From the NCBI RefSeq assembly GCF_000738265.1, contig NZ_JFCQ01000020.1, positions 62,001 to 126,000 on the forward strand: 64,000 nt of DNA. Direction: 5' to 3'. The translations under genes were made by a program, and so were the position numbers. The notes beneath the pieces were generated by a model. It saw only the letters and a list, made by a program, of their open reading frames with translations, did not search any database and was not told where the DNA came from. How positions within the stretch are numbered: position 1 is the stretch's first letter; each line of letters begins with the position of its first letter. Below are positions 18,311-27,028 of the stretch, piece after piece. Source of the stretch: Corynebacterium jeikeium. GTDB lineage: Bacteria > Actinomycetota > Actinomycetes > Mycobacteriales > Mycobacteriaceae.

Positions 18311-18613
18311 TTACTTGATACCGGTGACCTTCAGAACCGTGAGGCTCTGACGGTGGCCGAAGCGGCGCTTGTAACCGGTCTTGTTGCGGTAGTGCATACC
18401 ACGGATCTTCGGTCCGCGGACGTGCTCTACGATCTCAGCGTTGACGTTGACAGATGCCAGCTTGTCACCGGTGGTGACGTTTGCGCCATCGACGACGAGA
18501 ACCGGGGTGAGAGCCACGGACGAACCCGGCTCACCCTCGATCTTCTCGACCTTGACGAGGTCACCTTCGGCAACCTTGTACTGCTTTCCGCCGGTCTTGA
18601 CGATCGCGTACAT
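18311..18613 (-). CDS. rplU: 50S ribosomal protein L21
   Basis: L21 binds 23S rRNA with L20. The 100-residue product starts [18 protein letters not shown] and ends with [20 protein letters not shown], both diagnostic for L21. It has an AAAGGGG site upstream of ATG 18613 and is followed by rpmA after 45 bases. The 264-base gap back to rne contains a strong hairpin at 18730-18766 but no recognised ribosomal-protein leader motif. Confidence 0.98.
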   Translation of the reverse strand: MYAIVKTGGKQYKVAEGDLVKVEKIEGEPGSSVALTPVLVVDGANVTTGDKLASVNVNAEIVEHVRGPKIRGMHYRNKTGYKRRFGHRQSLTVLKVTGIK

Positions 18614-18729
18614 GTAGGGCTACCCCTTTAATTTCTCTAATCGGCTCAGGCAGCCCCCTGCGGGAAGGAAGCATCCTGACTGTTACTTTTGCTTAGCTGC
18701 GTCCGTTCCCCCGAAACTCAGGACTTACC

Positions 18730-18766
18730 GCGCGAACGCATCTTGCTGTTGAAGATGTGTTCACGC
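18730..18766 (-). other. 15-bp hairpin between rne and rplU
   Basis: Bases 18730-18744 pair with 18752-18766 over 15 positions (13 Watson-Crick plus two possible G-U pairs) around a 7-base loop. There is no T-run on either side. It lies between the RNase E gene and rplU, so it could be a processing or attenuation element in the rplU leader or the 3' end of rne mRNA. Confidence 0.6.
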
Positions 18767-18877
18767 AGTCCCCGGCGACGCGCGCGTTAAAGCTGGTCAC
18801 CGGCGGAACGAACAGCGACTGGTTAAGACTACCCGGTCAGGGGGCTAAAAACCAAATCCCTTTTCTTTCGCCACGAA

Positions 18878-21800
18878 CTAGTTCTTCTTACGGACAACGC
18901 GGCGGCGACGGCCTCGCGAGCGAGGATTCTGAGCACCCGATTCCGCACCGGCATCGCGGCCACGATCACCGCCGCCATCGTTACCACTGCCACCGTTGCC
19001 ACTGCCATCGAGGCCCTGACTGCCCTCGAAGTCCTCCCGTCGCGGAGCGAAGTCGGACTTTGAGTTACCGCGCGTGCGGCGCTTGCGGCGAGGAGACTCG
19101 TCGAACTGACGTTTTGCTTCCTCGTAGCTGGAAGGCTGGTCGTCGGAAACGTGGGCGTCCTTAACTGAAGAACGAGAAGATCGCCCCGCATCCGCGCCAG
19201 TCGACGCCGAGCGAACTACACGGCGACGGCGGCGACGCTTCGCCGGAGTCTCAGCGAGTTCGGACTTCTCTGCGCGTTCCGGTTTCTCGGCGTGATCGGC
19301 TGCCGAAGGCTCGTCTGGATCCTCCTGCGCGGAGCGCTTCCGGGCGCTGGCGACAATGTTGTTGATGTCCTCGGTGGCTTGGCTGGCGTGCGGGTTGCCG
19401 CGGCGCACGACACGGCGCCGCACGCGACGACGGCCGGTGCCCTGCTCGTTAGCTCCCTGCTCCTTGGCATTCTGCTCGTCGGTGCCCTGCTCGTGCTGCG
19501 GCGCCCGCTGGTTGCCCTGGTCACGCCGATTGTCCTGCTTTTCCTCGCGGCGCTTGTCTTCTTGGTGCCTATCCTCGCGGCGCTTGTCTTCCTGGCGCTT
19601 GTCTTCCTGACGCCTATCGTCGCGGCGCTTACCCTGGTTCTTCGCCTGCTGGCGCTCCTTGCGTCGGCCGTGATCGCGGCGCGGCTCCGGATCCTGCTGC
19701 TCGACAGGGTCCGGGTGCATGATGAAGCCGCGGCCGTCGCAGGCCTCACACGGGGTGGAGAAGGTCTCCAGCAGACCGGTGCCCAAACGTTTGCGGGTCA
19801 GCTGCACCAAGCCCAGCGAGGTCACCTCGCCCAGCTTGTGGCGGGTACGGTCGCGCCCCAGGAATTCCGATAGGCGGCGCAGCACCAGGTCCTGGTTTTG
19901 CTGCAGCAGCATGTCGATGAAGTCCACCACGATCATGCCGCCGATGTCGCGCAGACGGAGCTGGCGCACGATCTCCTCGGCCGCTTCCAGGTTGTTCTCG
20001 GTAACCGTGGCTTCCAGGTTGCCACCGCTGCCGACGAAGGAGCCGGTGTTCACATCGATGACCGTCATGGCCTCGGTGTGGTCGATGATCAGGTAGCCAC
20101 CCGAGGGCAGCCACACCTTGCGGGCCATTGCCTTTTCCAGCTGCTGGTCCAGGTCCAGCGGCGCGAAGGCATCCTGGCCGTCGTGCTTGCCGCGGTTCCA
20201 CTTGTGCACCCGGTCCATCAGCTCCGGAGAGGTCCGTCCCAGGTAGTCGCGGACGACCTGCCAGGACTTATCGCCGTCGATGATCAACTCGGAGAAGTCT
20301 GCATTGAAGACGTCGCGCACGACCTGGATCAGCATGTTCGGCTCTTCGTAGAGCGTCACCGGCTTGGAGACCTTGGAGTTGCGCTCCTTGTTCTCCAGCT
20401 TCTGGATCTCCTCCCAGCGCTTTTGCAGGCGCTGGACGTCTTCGGTGATCTGCTCTTCCGTGGCGTTCTCCGCAGCGGTGCGGATGATCGCGCCGCCGTC
20501 GCCGGTGATCACTTCGCCGAGGATGTCCTTCAGGCGCTTGCGCTCACCGACGGGCAGCTTGCGAGAAATGCCCGCGGTCGTACCTGCCGGGAAGAACACC
20601 AGGTAGCGGCCTGCGAAGCTGATGCGGTTGGTCAGGCGGGCACCCTTGTGACCGATCGGGTCCTTCAGCACCTGCACCAGGATCTGGTCGCCGGGGCGCA
20701 GTGCCTGGTCGATCTTGCGGCTCTTGGAATGCAGGTGCGGCGAACGCCAATCCATCTCACCTGCGTACAGCACTGCGTTGCGGCCAGTGCCAATGTCCAC
20801 AAAGGCTGCTTCCATGCTGCCCAGCACGTTCTGCACACGGCCGAGGTACACGTTGCCGATCAGCGACTGGTGCGTTGCATCCGCGACGAAGTGTTCGACC
20901 AGCTGACCATCTTCCACCACGCCGACCTGCGTCAACATGCCCTTGTCGTCGGTCCGCTGCGAGTCGCGGACGATCATGGTGCGCTCGACGGACTCGCGGC
21001 GCGCTAGGAACTCGGCACGGGTGATGGCCTTGTAGTTCCTGTCACGGTTCTTTGCACGCCAGCGGCGCTGCGATTCAAGGCGGGTGGAGCCCTTCATCTT
21101 TACCGGTTTATCCACCATGTCGTCGGTGGAGCGCTCGGCAGGGTGCAGGTCCTCGGGCGCGATCGCCTTCTGGTGTTCCTGTTTATTGTCTTGTTCTTCG
21201 CCCTTTTCTTTTGACGCCCGCTCCTCCGCCTGGCGCACGCTTCCCACACGGCGCACGACTCGGCGGACCCGGCGCCGACGAACTGGTTTCTGCTCGGAGC
21301 TTTCAACCTCAGCCTTTTCTGGCTTGGCCTGCTCAACCTGCTTGGCCTGCTTAGGCTCCGCGTTCTTGACGGTCTTCTTCACCGCGCGCTTCGTCGTCCG
21401 CTTCGCGGTGCGCTTGGAAGTCCGCTTAGAGGGCTTCTCCCCCGCCTTGTCCTCGGGCATCTCCGCTGGTTGCTCCGCTAGCTGCTCTGCTGGCTGCTCG
21501 ACAGTTGTCGCAGTTTCCTTGTCAGAAATCTCATCGACAGGTTGCTCCGCAACCTTCTTTGTCCGCCTCTTCGAGGTCTTCTTGGCCGCCTTCTTTGTTG
21601 CCTTCTTGGCAGTCTTTTTCGCAGGCTTCTCTGCCTGTTTCTTCGCAGCCTTCTTGTCTGCCTGAGCTGGTTTATCGGTGGAACTAAGGGCGTCCAGAAC
21701 AGAAAAGACCTGCGCCTGAGTCAGCGACGAAGCCGTCTTCTTTCCCTCAATTCCATGGTCCGCCAGTACGCCCAGGAAATCCGTCGCGCGGATCCCCAAC

Positions 21801-21919
21801 TGCTTGGCAATGGTGTGGACGCGGACCTTCTCCCCCACACTTCCTCGATCAATTTTCGCAGCCTGAGCTGCAATTTCCGGGCTGATGGTCGCCACGAAAT
21901 CTCCTTTTAAAGTCTTCAA
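18878..21919 (-). CDS. rne: ribonuclease E/G
   Basis: RNase E is the main single-strand endonuclease for mRNA decay and rRNA processing. The 1013-residue protein has an N-terminal segment like the IF-2 N-terminal helix module (VRVHTIAKQLGIRATDFLGV, about residues 30-80), a long Lys/Glu-rich disordered part to about 270, an S1 domain (GNVYLGRVQNVLGSMEAAFV), the catalytic core with metal aspartates in DVNTGSF and DFIDM, the Zn-link CEACDGRGF and a C-terminal Arg/Lys/Glu-rich tail with DKRQEDKR-type repeats. The core in the middle with disordered arms on both sides is the actinobacterial arrangement. ndk lies further along the same strand. Confidence 0.97.
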   Translation of the reverse strand: MKTLKGDFVATISPEIAAQAAKIDRGSVGEKVRVHTIAKQLGIRATDFLGVLADHGIEGKKTASSLTQAQVFSVLDALSSTDKPAQADKKAAKKQAEKPAKKTAKKATKKAAKKTSKRRTKKVAEQPVDEISDKETATTVEQPAEQLAEQPAEMPEDKAGEKPSKRTSKRTAKRTTKRAVKKTVKNAEPKQAKQVEQAKPEKAEVESSEQKPVRRRRVRRVVRRVGSVRQAEERASKEKGEEQDNKQEHQKAIAPEDLHPAERSTDDMVDKPVKMKGSTRLESQRRWRAKNRDRNYKAITRAEFLARRESVERTMIVRDSQRTDDKGMLTQVGVVEDGQLVEHFVADATHQSLIGNVYLGRVQNVLGSMEAAFVDIGTGRNAVLYAGEMDWRSPHLHSKSRKIDQALRPGDQILVQVLKDPIGHKGARLTNRISFAGRYLVFFPAGTTAGISRKLPVGERKRLKDILGEVITGDGGAIIRTAAENATEEQITEDVQRLQKRWEEIQKLENKERNSKVSKPVTLYEEPNMLIQVVRDVFNADFSELIIDGDKSWQVVRDYLGRTSPELMDRVHKWNRGKHDGQDAFAPLDLDQQLEKAMARKVWLPSGGYLIIDHTEAMTVIDVNTGSFVGSGGNLEATVTENNLEAAEEIVRQLRLRDIGGMIVVDFIDMLLQQNQDLVLRRLSEFLGRDRTRHKLGEVTSLGLVQLTRKRLGTGLLETFSTPCEACDGRGFIMHPDPVEQQDPEPRRDHGRRKERQQAKNQGKRRDDRRQEDKRQEDKRREDRHQEDKRREEKQDNRRDQGNQRAPQHEQGTDEQNAKEQGANEQGTGRRRVRRRVVRRGNPHASQATEDINNIVASARKRSAQEDPDEPSAADHAEKPERAEKSELAETPAKRRRRRRVVRSASTGADAGRSSRSSVKDAHVSDDQPSSYEEAKRQFDESPRRKRRTRGNSKSDFAPRREDFEGSQGLDGSGNGGSGNDGGGDRGRDAGAESGAQNPRSRGRRRRVVRKKN

Positions 21920-22035
21920 AGTTTGCCCGATCGCAATGCCGCATCATCGTTGTGGGCATCCGATCTGCACCCATTGTCTCATATCCACCCGACAGTGCAG
22001 CGAACGCGCCGAAACCGGCTGTTACGCTAGTCGCT

Positions 22036-22800
22036 ATGCCAACCCCCACGCAGCCCCCTAAAACTTTCGACCATGCGGTTCTGACGGACGTAGCCAACAG
22101 CATGAAGCCGAACAAAGGCGCCCAGTTCGCCTTGTCTATCGTGTTTGCAGCAATGATGCTGATCCTGTGTTCGCCGCTAAACGGTCCGCTGCCCACACTG
22201 GGGATCCTCGTCACCGCCATCGTGGCTTGCGTGGTGTGGTGGCGCTACCTGCGACGGGGCGGCGTGCGCGGGAACGACTACTCCCCCATGAAGACGGACG
22301 TCGAGGCCGCCCGCACCCCCTTCAGCTGGAAGGAGGAAGGTCGCCTCGTGCTGTTGCTGGGGTTGGTTTTCGGACTATCCCAGGTCGCGTCGATGGTTGT
22401 TGGCAGCGGTCGGTGGGCCTACGCAGGTGTTGCCGCACTCATTACCGTGGGGGTTGCCTACTGGGTTATTTCTTTTGACGCCTGGCGCCCCGCCCGCTAC
22501 ACCACCCCAGAAAAGCTTGATCGGGACATCAAGATTGAAAAACCCGTGGAGTGGCTGCACGCATTTCTTTACTGCCGCCGCTGCGTGCCGGGCGGGCTGC
22601 AGATGCTCAGCGACAGGCTGAAGGAGGATCTAGCGCACTACGGCTGGACCGCGAAAGAGGCAGACGAGGCTCTGAACAAACTGGTCAAGCAGGGAAATGC
22701 GGTGAAGATCCGCGAGCTGCGCTCCGCCGATGGTGCGCTGAACTGGGTAACACTGACGGAAGAAGGTTCACAGAAATTCCAGCAGCGCTACGGCGGATAA
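22036..22800 (+). CDS. membrane protein with C-terminal helical domain, unknown function
   Basis: I do not recognise this 254-residue protein. It has two hydrophobic pairs (about residues 30-70 and 110-155), then a soluble C-terminal 90 residues (CVPGGLQMLSDRLKEDLAHY, then TAKEADEALNKLVKQGNAVK) that looks like a small winged-helix-like module. A GTG at 21952 is also in frame, but the ATG at 22036 gives the simplest N-terminus; neither has a clear ribosome binding site, so leaderless translation is possible. It is divergent from rne with a short gap and ends at a terminator shared with ndk. Confidence 0.65.
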   Translation: MPTPTQPPKTFDHAVLTDVANSMKPNKGAQFALSIVFAAMMLILCSPLNGPLPTLGILVTAIVACVVWWRYLRRGGVRGNDYSPMKTDVEAARTPFSWKEEGRLVLLLGLVFGLSQVASMVVGSGRWAYAGVAALITVGVAYWVISFDAWRPARYTTPEKLDRDIKIEKPVEWLHAFLYCRRCVPGGLQMLSDRLKEDLAHYGWTAKEADEALNKLVKQGNAVKIRELRSADGALNWVTLTEEGSQKFQQRYGG

Positions 22801-22861
22801 TGCGCCGGATAATACCGAGGCTGCGACCAAGCACGCACCCTCTTTAACACGCAACACGCAA

Positions 22862-22890
22862 AAACCGCGGACGCGATGCGCCCGCGGTTT
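22862..22890. terminator. bidirectional terminator between the membrane protein gene and ndk
   Basis: AAACCGCGG (22862-22870) and CCGCGGTTT (22882-22890) form a 9-bp stem around an 11-base loop, with A-rich sequence on the left and T-rich on the right. It can serve both convergent genes. Confidence 0.9.
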
Positions 22891-22904
22891 ATTTGTCTAG
22901 CTTT

Positions 22905-23315
22905 TTACAGGTTCGGGAACCAGATGCCGATCTCGCGCTCAGCGGACTCCGGGGAGTCGGAGCCGTGGACAACGTTCTCACCAACGGTCAGTGCGAAGTC
23001 ACCGCGGATGGTGCCCGGGGTGGCCTTCTCAACCGGGTGGGTGCCGCCGGCCAGCTGACGCCAAGCAGCGATAGCGGACTCGCCCTCAACGATGCCTGCA
23101 ACCAGCGGAGCGGAGGTGATGAAGTCCACCAGCTCGCCGAAGAAAGGCTTGTCGGCGTGCTCAGCGTAGTGCTTCTCCGCGGTCTCGCGGTCAGCGGTGC
23201 GCAGATCCAGCTCGACGAGCTTCAGACCCTTCTTTTCGATGCGAGAGATAATTTCGCCCACGTGGCCGTTCTTCACGCCATCGGGCTTGATCAGAATGAG
23301 AGTGCGTTCAGTCAT
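22905..23315 (-). CDS. ndk: nucleoside diphosphate kinase
   Basis: Ndk transfers the gamma phosphate of ATP to other nucleoside diphosphates through a phosphohistidine. The 136-residue product starts [20 protein letters not shown] and carries the active-site histidine in [17 protein letters not shown]; both are invariant family motifs. Length is normal. It lies between rne and the amidase gene and is transcribed with the rne strand. Confidence 0.98.
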   Translation of the reverse strand: MTERTLILIKPDGVKNGHVGEIISRIEKKGLKLVELDLRTADRETAEKHYAEHADKPFFGELVDFITSAPLVAGIVEGESAIAAWRQLAGGTHPVEKATPGTIRGDFALTVGENVVHGSDSPESAEREIGIWFPNL

Positions 23316-23359
23316 GCCAGCAATTCTACACGTGGCGTCACGGCGCTACAGCGCCGCAG

Positions 23360-23413
23360 CACCCCACTGCTACACGCGACCGCGCACCCCAGTGCTACAC
23401 GCGACCGCGCACC
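23360..23413. repeat. 25-bp tandem duplication at the 3' end of the amidase gene
   Basis: A 25-base unit containing TGCTACACGCGACCGCG occurs twice (23360-23384 and 23385-23409, one mismatch) with a partial third copy. The right copy contains the stop codon and last codons of the amidase gene, so the left copy is a duplicated gene end. The unit resembles GC-rich repeats near 50.1 kb and 61.0 kb. Confidence 0.75.
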
Positions 23414-24747
23414 TGGTCCATCAAGGCATACGCGCGGTCACCCGGGCACGCCGTTGCCGTGGATACGTCGCCCCAGTCGCGGTGGCCGGTAATCGTCCGG
23501 CGGGTCAGGTTCAGGCGAGCTGCGTTGTTGACGTAGCGCACGCTGCCGCGCGGATCCAGCCCCAGACCGTGGCACAGGTGGCGTAGGACGCGCACGAGGG
23601 AATCGATGGCAGCGGGGGTCGGGCTTTGCGTCATAAAGTTACCCAGCAAGCACACACCAATGTTGCCGTCGTTTGCGTTGTACACGTGCCCTGCGGTCAC
23701 GGACATCGGCGTACCTCCCAGGCTGCCGGACTGGAACACCGCCTGGCCATCCGTGCCGGTGGTGCGGCCCTGGAACACGGTGCCGTCCGGGGCGATCAGC
23801 AGGTGGTAGCCGATATCGCCCCAGCCGCGCCCACCATTCGCGCTGGAGGCGTGGAAGGCATAGATACTGCGGACGTTCGCGGCATAATCGCCGTTGGCTG
23901 GGGTGGCCATGGCGGTGTGGTGCACGGTGATGAGTTGCGCGCGGGTGAAGCGGGGCGTCCACCCCATCAGTGATTCGTTGGCGCCCCATTCGCGACGGGA
24001 AACAACGCGCAGGCCGTCGATCACGTTCGCGCCACCGCCGATGCCACCGCCTGGGGCGGGCAGCCCCGGAATTGCCAAGCCACTAGACGCCAGGATTCCA
24101 GCAATGGTTCCCGCCAGCGCCAGCGAGCCGACCACACCCGCAGCACCGGTCTCCAGGCTGCTCTGCAGATCAGCCGGATCCTTGGGGAGACCAGGCGCGG
24201 AATAGGGTGCGATGCCCGCGCCGAAAATCTTCTCTTCCTCCCCCTTTGGAGCCTCCACGACGTGCAGGAACACCCGGGTCGCCGGATCGTTGAGGTCGGC
24301 GGGCAGCCAGACCTCGGTAGCCCCTTCCGGAGGGTTCACGGGGTCGGATTTCAGGGCGGAATCGTCGCCCTCGCGGTCGTGCGCCTCGGCGTGCACCACG
24401 CGATCTTCCGTGCGCCCGCCCGCGAACTCAAAGCGGAGCGTCGCCGTGGTCTCCTCAGCCGCCGCGGGCGGAAAGGTAATCGTTAGGTACCCGGTGCCTC
24501 CGGGAAGCTGTCCCTTCTGGTTGACGCCGATTCCCGTCGCCGTAAATTCTGCTAACTGACCAGGGTTGGCTGGGGTGGCAGGGTTGGCTGGGTCGGTTGG
24601 GCTGGTGGTGTTGTCAGCGGAGGAAAAGACCCCCATATTGTTGCGGTTGGCGAAGAGGAGGGTGCCACCTACGGCGGCTCCAAGGGCGGTGGATGAGCGG
24701 AAGAATGCGCGGCGCGTCAACGTCATGATGCGCATATTAAGACACAT
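23395..24747 (-). CDS. Tat-exported N-acetylmuramoyl-L-alanine amidase (PGRP-like)
   Basis: The 450-residue protein has a twin-arginine signal (LTRRAFFRSSTALGAAVGG) and a C-terminal amidase_2/PGRP domain. Zinc ligands appear in ITVHHTAMAT, TITGHRDWGD and ATACPGDRAY, and the domain starts at VVSRREWGANESLMGW. The middle holds a beta-rich domain and a Gly/Ala linker. It should cleave the lactyl-amide bond between muramic acid and stem peptide in the cell wall. The start could be ATG 24747, 24735 or 24726; none has a clear ribosome binding site. The stop lies within a tandem repeat. Confidence 0.9.
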   Translation of the reverse strand: MCLNMRIMTLTRRAFFRSSTALGAAVGGTLLFANRNNMGVFSSADNTTSPTDPANPATPANPGQLAEFTATGIGVNQKGQLPGGTGYLTITFPPAAAEETTATLRFEFAGGRTEDRVVHAEAHDREGDDSALKSDPVNPPEGATEVWLPADLNDPATRVFLHVVEAPKGEEEKIFGAGIAPYSAPGLPKDPADLQSSLETGAAGVVGSLALAGTIAGILASSGLAIPGLPAPGGGIGGGANVIDGLRVVSRREWGANESLMGWTPRFTRAQLITVHHTAMATPANGDYAANVRSIYAFHASSANGGRGWGDIGYHLLIAPDGTVFQGRTTGTDGQAVFQSGSLGGTPMSVTAGHVYNANDGNIGVCLLGNFMTQSPTPAAIDSLVRVLRHLCHGLGLDPRGSVRYVNNAARLNLTRRTITGHRDWGDVSTATACPGDRAYALMDQVRGRV

Positions 24748-24839
24748 TCGGGGGTAGCGGGCGCATCACCCCCTTTTCGGGGTATTCCCTGGTCGCCGTT
24801 ACTGATGTTAAAGCAGTTGCGAATGTGGCGTCATAAAGA

Positions 24840-25376
24840 TTACTCAGCGGGGGTAGCTGGACGGCGCACGTTCCCTTCCTCATCGAGGTGCTGTGAGGGC
24901 AGCAGACCGCGCTCCATCCGGCGCAGCAGGTTCGAGCGAAGGTGGTAAACGTACCACCAGCACAGCGCGAAGATCACGCCCATCGCACCCATCGCCGGGT
25001 GCACAATGAAACCCGCAACGGCCAGCACCTGCAGACCGATGTTCAGCCAATCCGCCCATTTCAGCTTCTGCAGGAAAGCCGCCACGATCATGGCAGCGCC
25101 CAGTCCGATGACGTAAACCATGTTGAAGGTGGTGGCGGAGGCGCCGGCATCCACTCGCGTAATCACGGTGAGAACCAGCAGGATCACGATGGCCTCCATG
25201 ATGTGGGTGCCTGCCATCACTCCGCGCAGTCCCTTCAGGGGATCGTTCGCGGGAGCCTGGCCTGGGCCTAGCGGGCCGTATTCGACCTGCTCCCCCACCT
25301 GTTTGCCAGCCTGGTTGTGGGCCCGTTTGCCAGCCCGTTTGCCAGCCCCAGTGCGGTTGTGCGGGTTCTGTGCCAC
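24840..25376 (-). CDS. DUF4233 membrane protein
   Basis: The 178-residue protein belongs to DUF4233, a family regularly found after folC in actinobacteria (Rv2446c in M. tuberculosis). It has a basic repetitive N-terminus (GKRAGKRAHNQAGKQVGEQV, coded by short tandem repeats near 25300-25350), then four hydrophobic segments (THIMEAIVILLVLTVI, MVYVIGLGAAMIVAAFL, LNIGLQVLAVAGFIV and GVIFALCWWYVYHL). The start is GTG 25376 with AAGGAG ten bases upstream. Its function is unknown. Confidence 0.88.
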   Translation of the reverse strand: MAQNPHNRTGAGKRAGKRAHNQAGKQVGEQVEYGPLGPGQAPANDPLKGLRGVMAGTHIMEAIVILLVLTVITRVDAGASATTFNMVYVIGLGAAMIVAAFLQKLKWADWLNIGLQVLAVAGFIVHPAMGAMGVIFALCWWYVYHLRSNLLRRMERGLLPSQHLDEEGNVRRPATPAE

Positions 25377-25434
25377 GATCGTGCAGCTCCTTGCTAGTTC
25401 TGCTAATTCTTCCGGATTGAATACTTCTTTCGGC

Positions 25435-25489
25435 GCCTGTGCCTGTGCCTGTGCTTGTGCCGGTGCCCGTGCCAGTGTGCCTGTGTGCG
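25435..25489. repeat. hexanucleotide microsatellite between folC and the DUF4233 gene
   Basis: Imperfect tandem copies of GCCTGT/GTGCCG (GGCACA-type on the minus strand) fill about 55 bases immediately after the folC stop codon. The tract is intergenic and prone to slippage. Confidence 0.85.
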
Positions 25490-27028
25490 CTACGCCGGTT
25501 CCTTGCCAAACAGCGTACGGGCCTCCCCGGCCGTCACGACGGAGCCGGTAATCAGCACGCCCGCTCCCGACAGCACACCATCTTCGTCGTCTTCGGCCAG
25601 CTGGGTGGCTAGCTCCACGGCGCCGGGCAGGTTAGCTGCCACGTGCACGCGTTCCTCGCCGAAGGCATCGCGCGCGTACTCGGCCAACACGTCGACAGGC
25701 AGGGCGCGGGGAGAATTCACTTCCGTCACCACGACCTCGTCCATCACGGGCTCCAGAGCGGCCAGGATACCGCGGGCGTCCTTGTCCCCCAGCACGCCGA
25801 TCACGCCGACAAGCCTGCGGAACTCGAAGTCGCGGTCGATGGCCGCAGCCAGGGCCTTGGCTCCGTGCGGATTGTGGGAAGCGTCGATGAACACGCTCGG
25901 GGTGGAACGCACGCGCTCTAGTCGGCCGGGCGAGGCAACGGAGGCGAAGCCCTGGCGCACAATGTCCACGTCCAGCTTCCGATCTGCCCCGGCACCAAAG
26001 AAGGCTTCGACGGCCGCCAGCGCCACAGCCGCATTGCGCGCCTGGTGCTCGCCGGATAGGGGCAGGAAGATGTCCTCGTATTCCCCGGCCAGGCCGCGGA
26101 TGGTCAGGCTCTGCCCACCCACTGCGATCTGGCTGGACACCACACCGAATTCGCTACCCGCACGGGCAACCGCGGAATCCTTGGCGACCGCTTCTTCCAG
26201 GATCACGCGCATCGCTTCGGGTTCTTGCTCGGCGACGATAGTCACGTTATCCGGCGGGGTCAGCAGGTCATCGGCGTCCCAGCGAGCCTTGATGATGCCC
26301 GCCTTCTCGCCCGCGATCTGCTCCAACGTGTCGCCCAGGTAGTCCGTGTGATCCAGCCCTATCGGGGTGATCACGGCAACGTCGGAGTTCACCACGTTCG
26401 TCGCGTCCCAGCGCCCGCCCATGCCGGTCTCCACCACGGCGACGTCCACCGGCGCATCGGCGAAGGCCGCGTAAGCCATGGCCACCAGCACCTCGAACTT
26501 GCTCATCTGCGGGCCGCCTTCGGCCTGACTCTTCGCGTCCACCATCTCCACCATCGGCTGGATGTCGCGCCAGGTGTCCACGTAGTCGCGCGGGTGCAGC
26601 GGCTTGCCATCGATGGCGATGCGTTCGGTGACGATCTGCAGGTGCGGGCTGGTAGTCCGCCCGGTGCGGCGGTGGAACGCGCGCATCAGCGATTCGATCA
26701 TCCGCACCACGGAGGTCTTGCCGTTCGTACCCGCCACGTGAATCACGGGGAACGCGCGCTCTGGGTGACCAAGCAGGTCCATCAGCATTTCCACCCGCTC
26801 GAGCGTCGGGTCGATCTTCGTCTCTGGCCACCGCAGGTTCAGTTCCGCGTCAACCTCGGCCAGGGCGGCCAGGTCCTCGGGCGTAATGGGCCTTTCTTTT
26901 GGTGACGCCACCTCAGCCTCATCCGACCCCACGCCGTCGATAGGCAGGGCCAGGCCTGCCTCGTCGAGGGTTACCTCTTCCGGGTAGCTATCCCCGAGCT
27001 TGTCGTCGGTGGTTTTATCGTCGGTCAT
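25490..27028 (-). CDS. folC: folylpolyglutamate/dihydrofolate synthase
   Basis: FolC adds glutamate to dihydropteroate and to folates. The 512-residue product has the Mur-ligase-like ATP site [20 protein letters not shown], the conserved [34 protein letters not shown] and the C-terminal [16 protein letters not shown]. The first 60 residues are an acidic extension before the family domain ([20 protein letters not shown]). Its start overlaps the valS stop by four bases (ATGA), so the two are coupled; the valS-folC-DUF4233 order is conserved in actinobacteria. Confidence 0.96.
   Translation of the reverse strand: MTDDKTTDDKLGDSYPEEVTLDEAGLALPIDGVGSDEAEVASPKERPITPEDLAALAEVDAELNLRWPETKIDPTLERVEMLMDLLGHPERAFPVIHVAGTNGKTSVVRMIESLMRAFHRRTGRTTSPHLQIVTERIAIDGKPLHPRDYVDTWRDIQPMVEMVDAKSQAEGGPQMSKFEVLVAMAYAAFADAPVDVAVVETGMGGRWDATNVVNSDVAVITPIGLDHTDYLGDTLEQIAGEKAGIIKARWDADDLLTPPDNVTIVAEQEPEAMRVILEEAVAKDSAVARAGSEFGVVSSQIAVGGQSLTIRGLAGEYEDIFLPLSGEHQARNAAVALAAVEAFFGAGADRKLDVDIVRQGFASVASPGRLERVRSTPSVFIDASHNPHGAKALAAAIDRDFEFRRLVGVIGVLGDKDARGILAALEPVMDEVVVTEVNSPRALPVDVLAEYARDAFGEERVHVAANLPGAVELATQLAEDDEDGVLSGAGVLITGSVVTAGEARTLFGKEPA

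Noticed and set aside
18614..18877. L21 leader riboregulator before rplU
   Set aside because: A hairpin is present but I see no match to known L21 leader features, so only the hairpin is reported.
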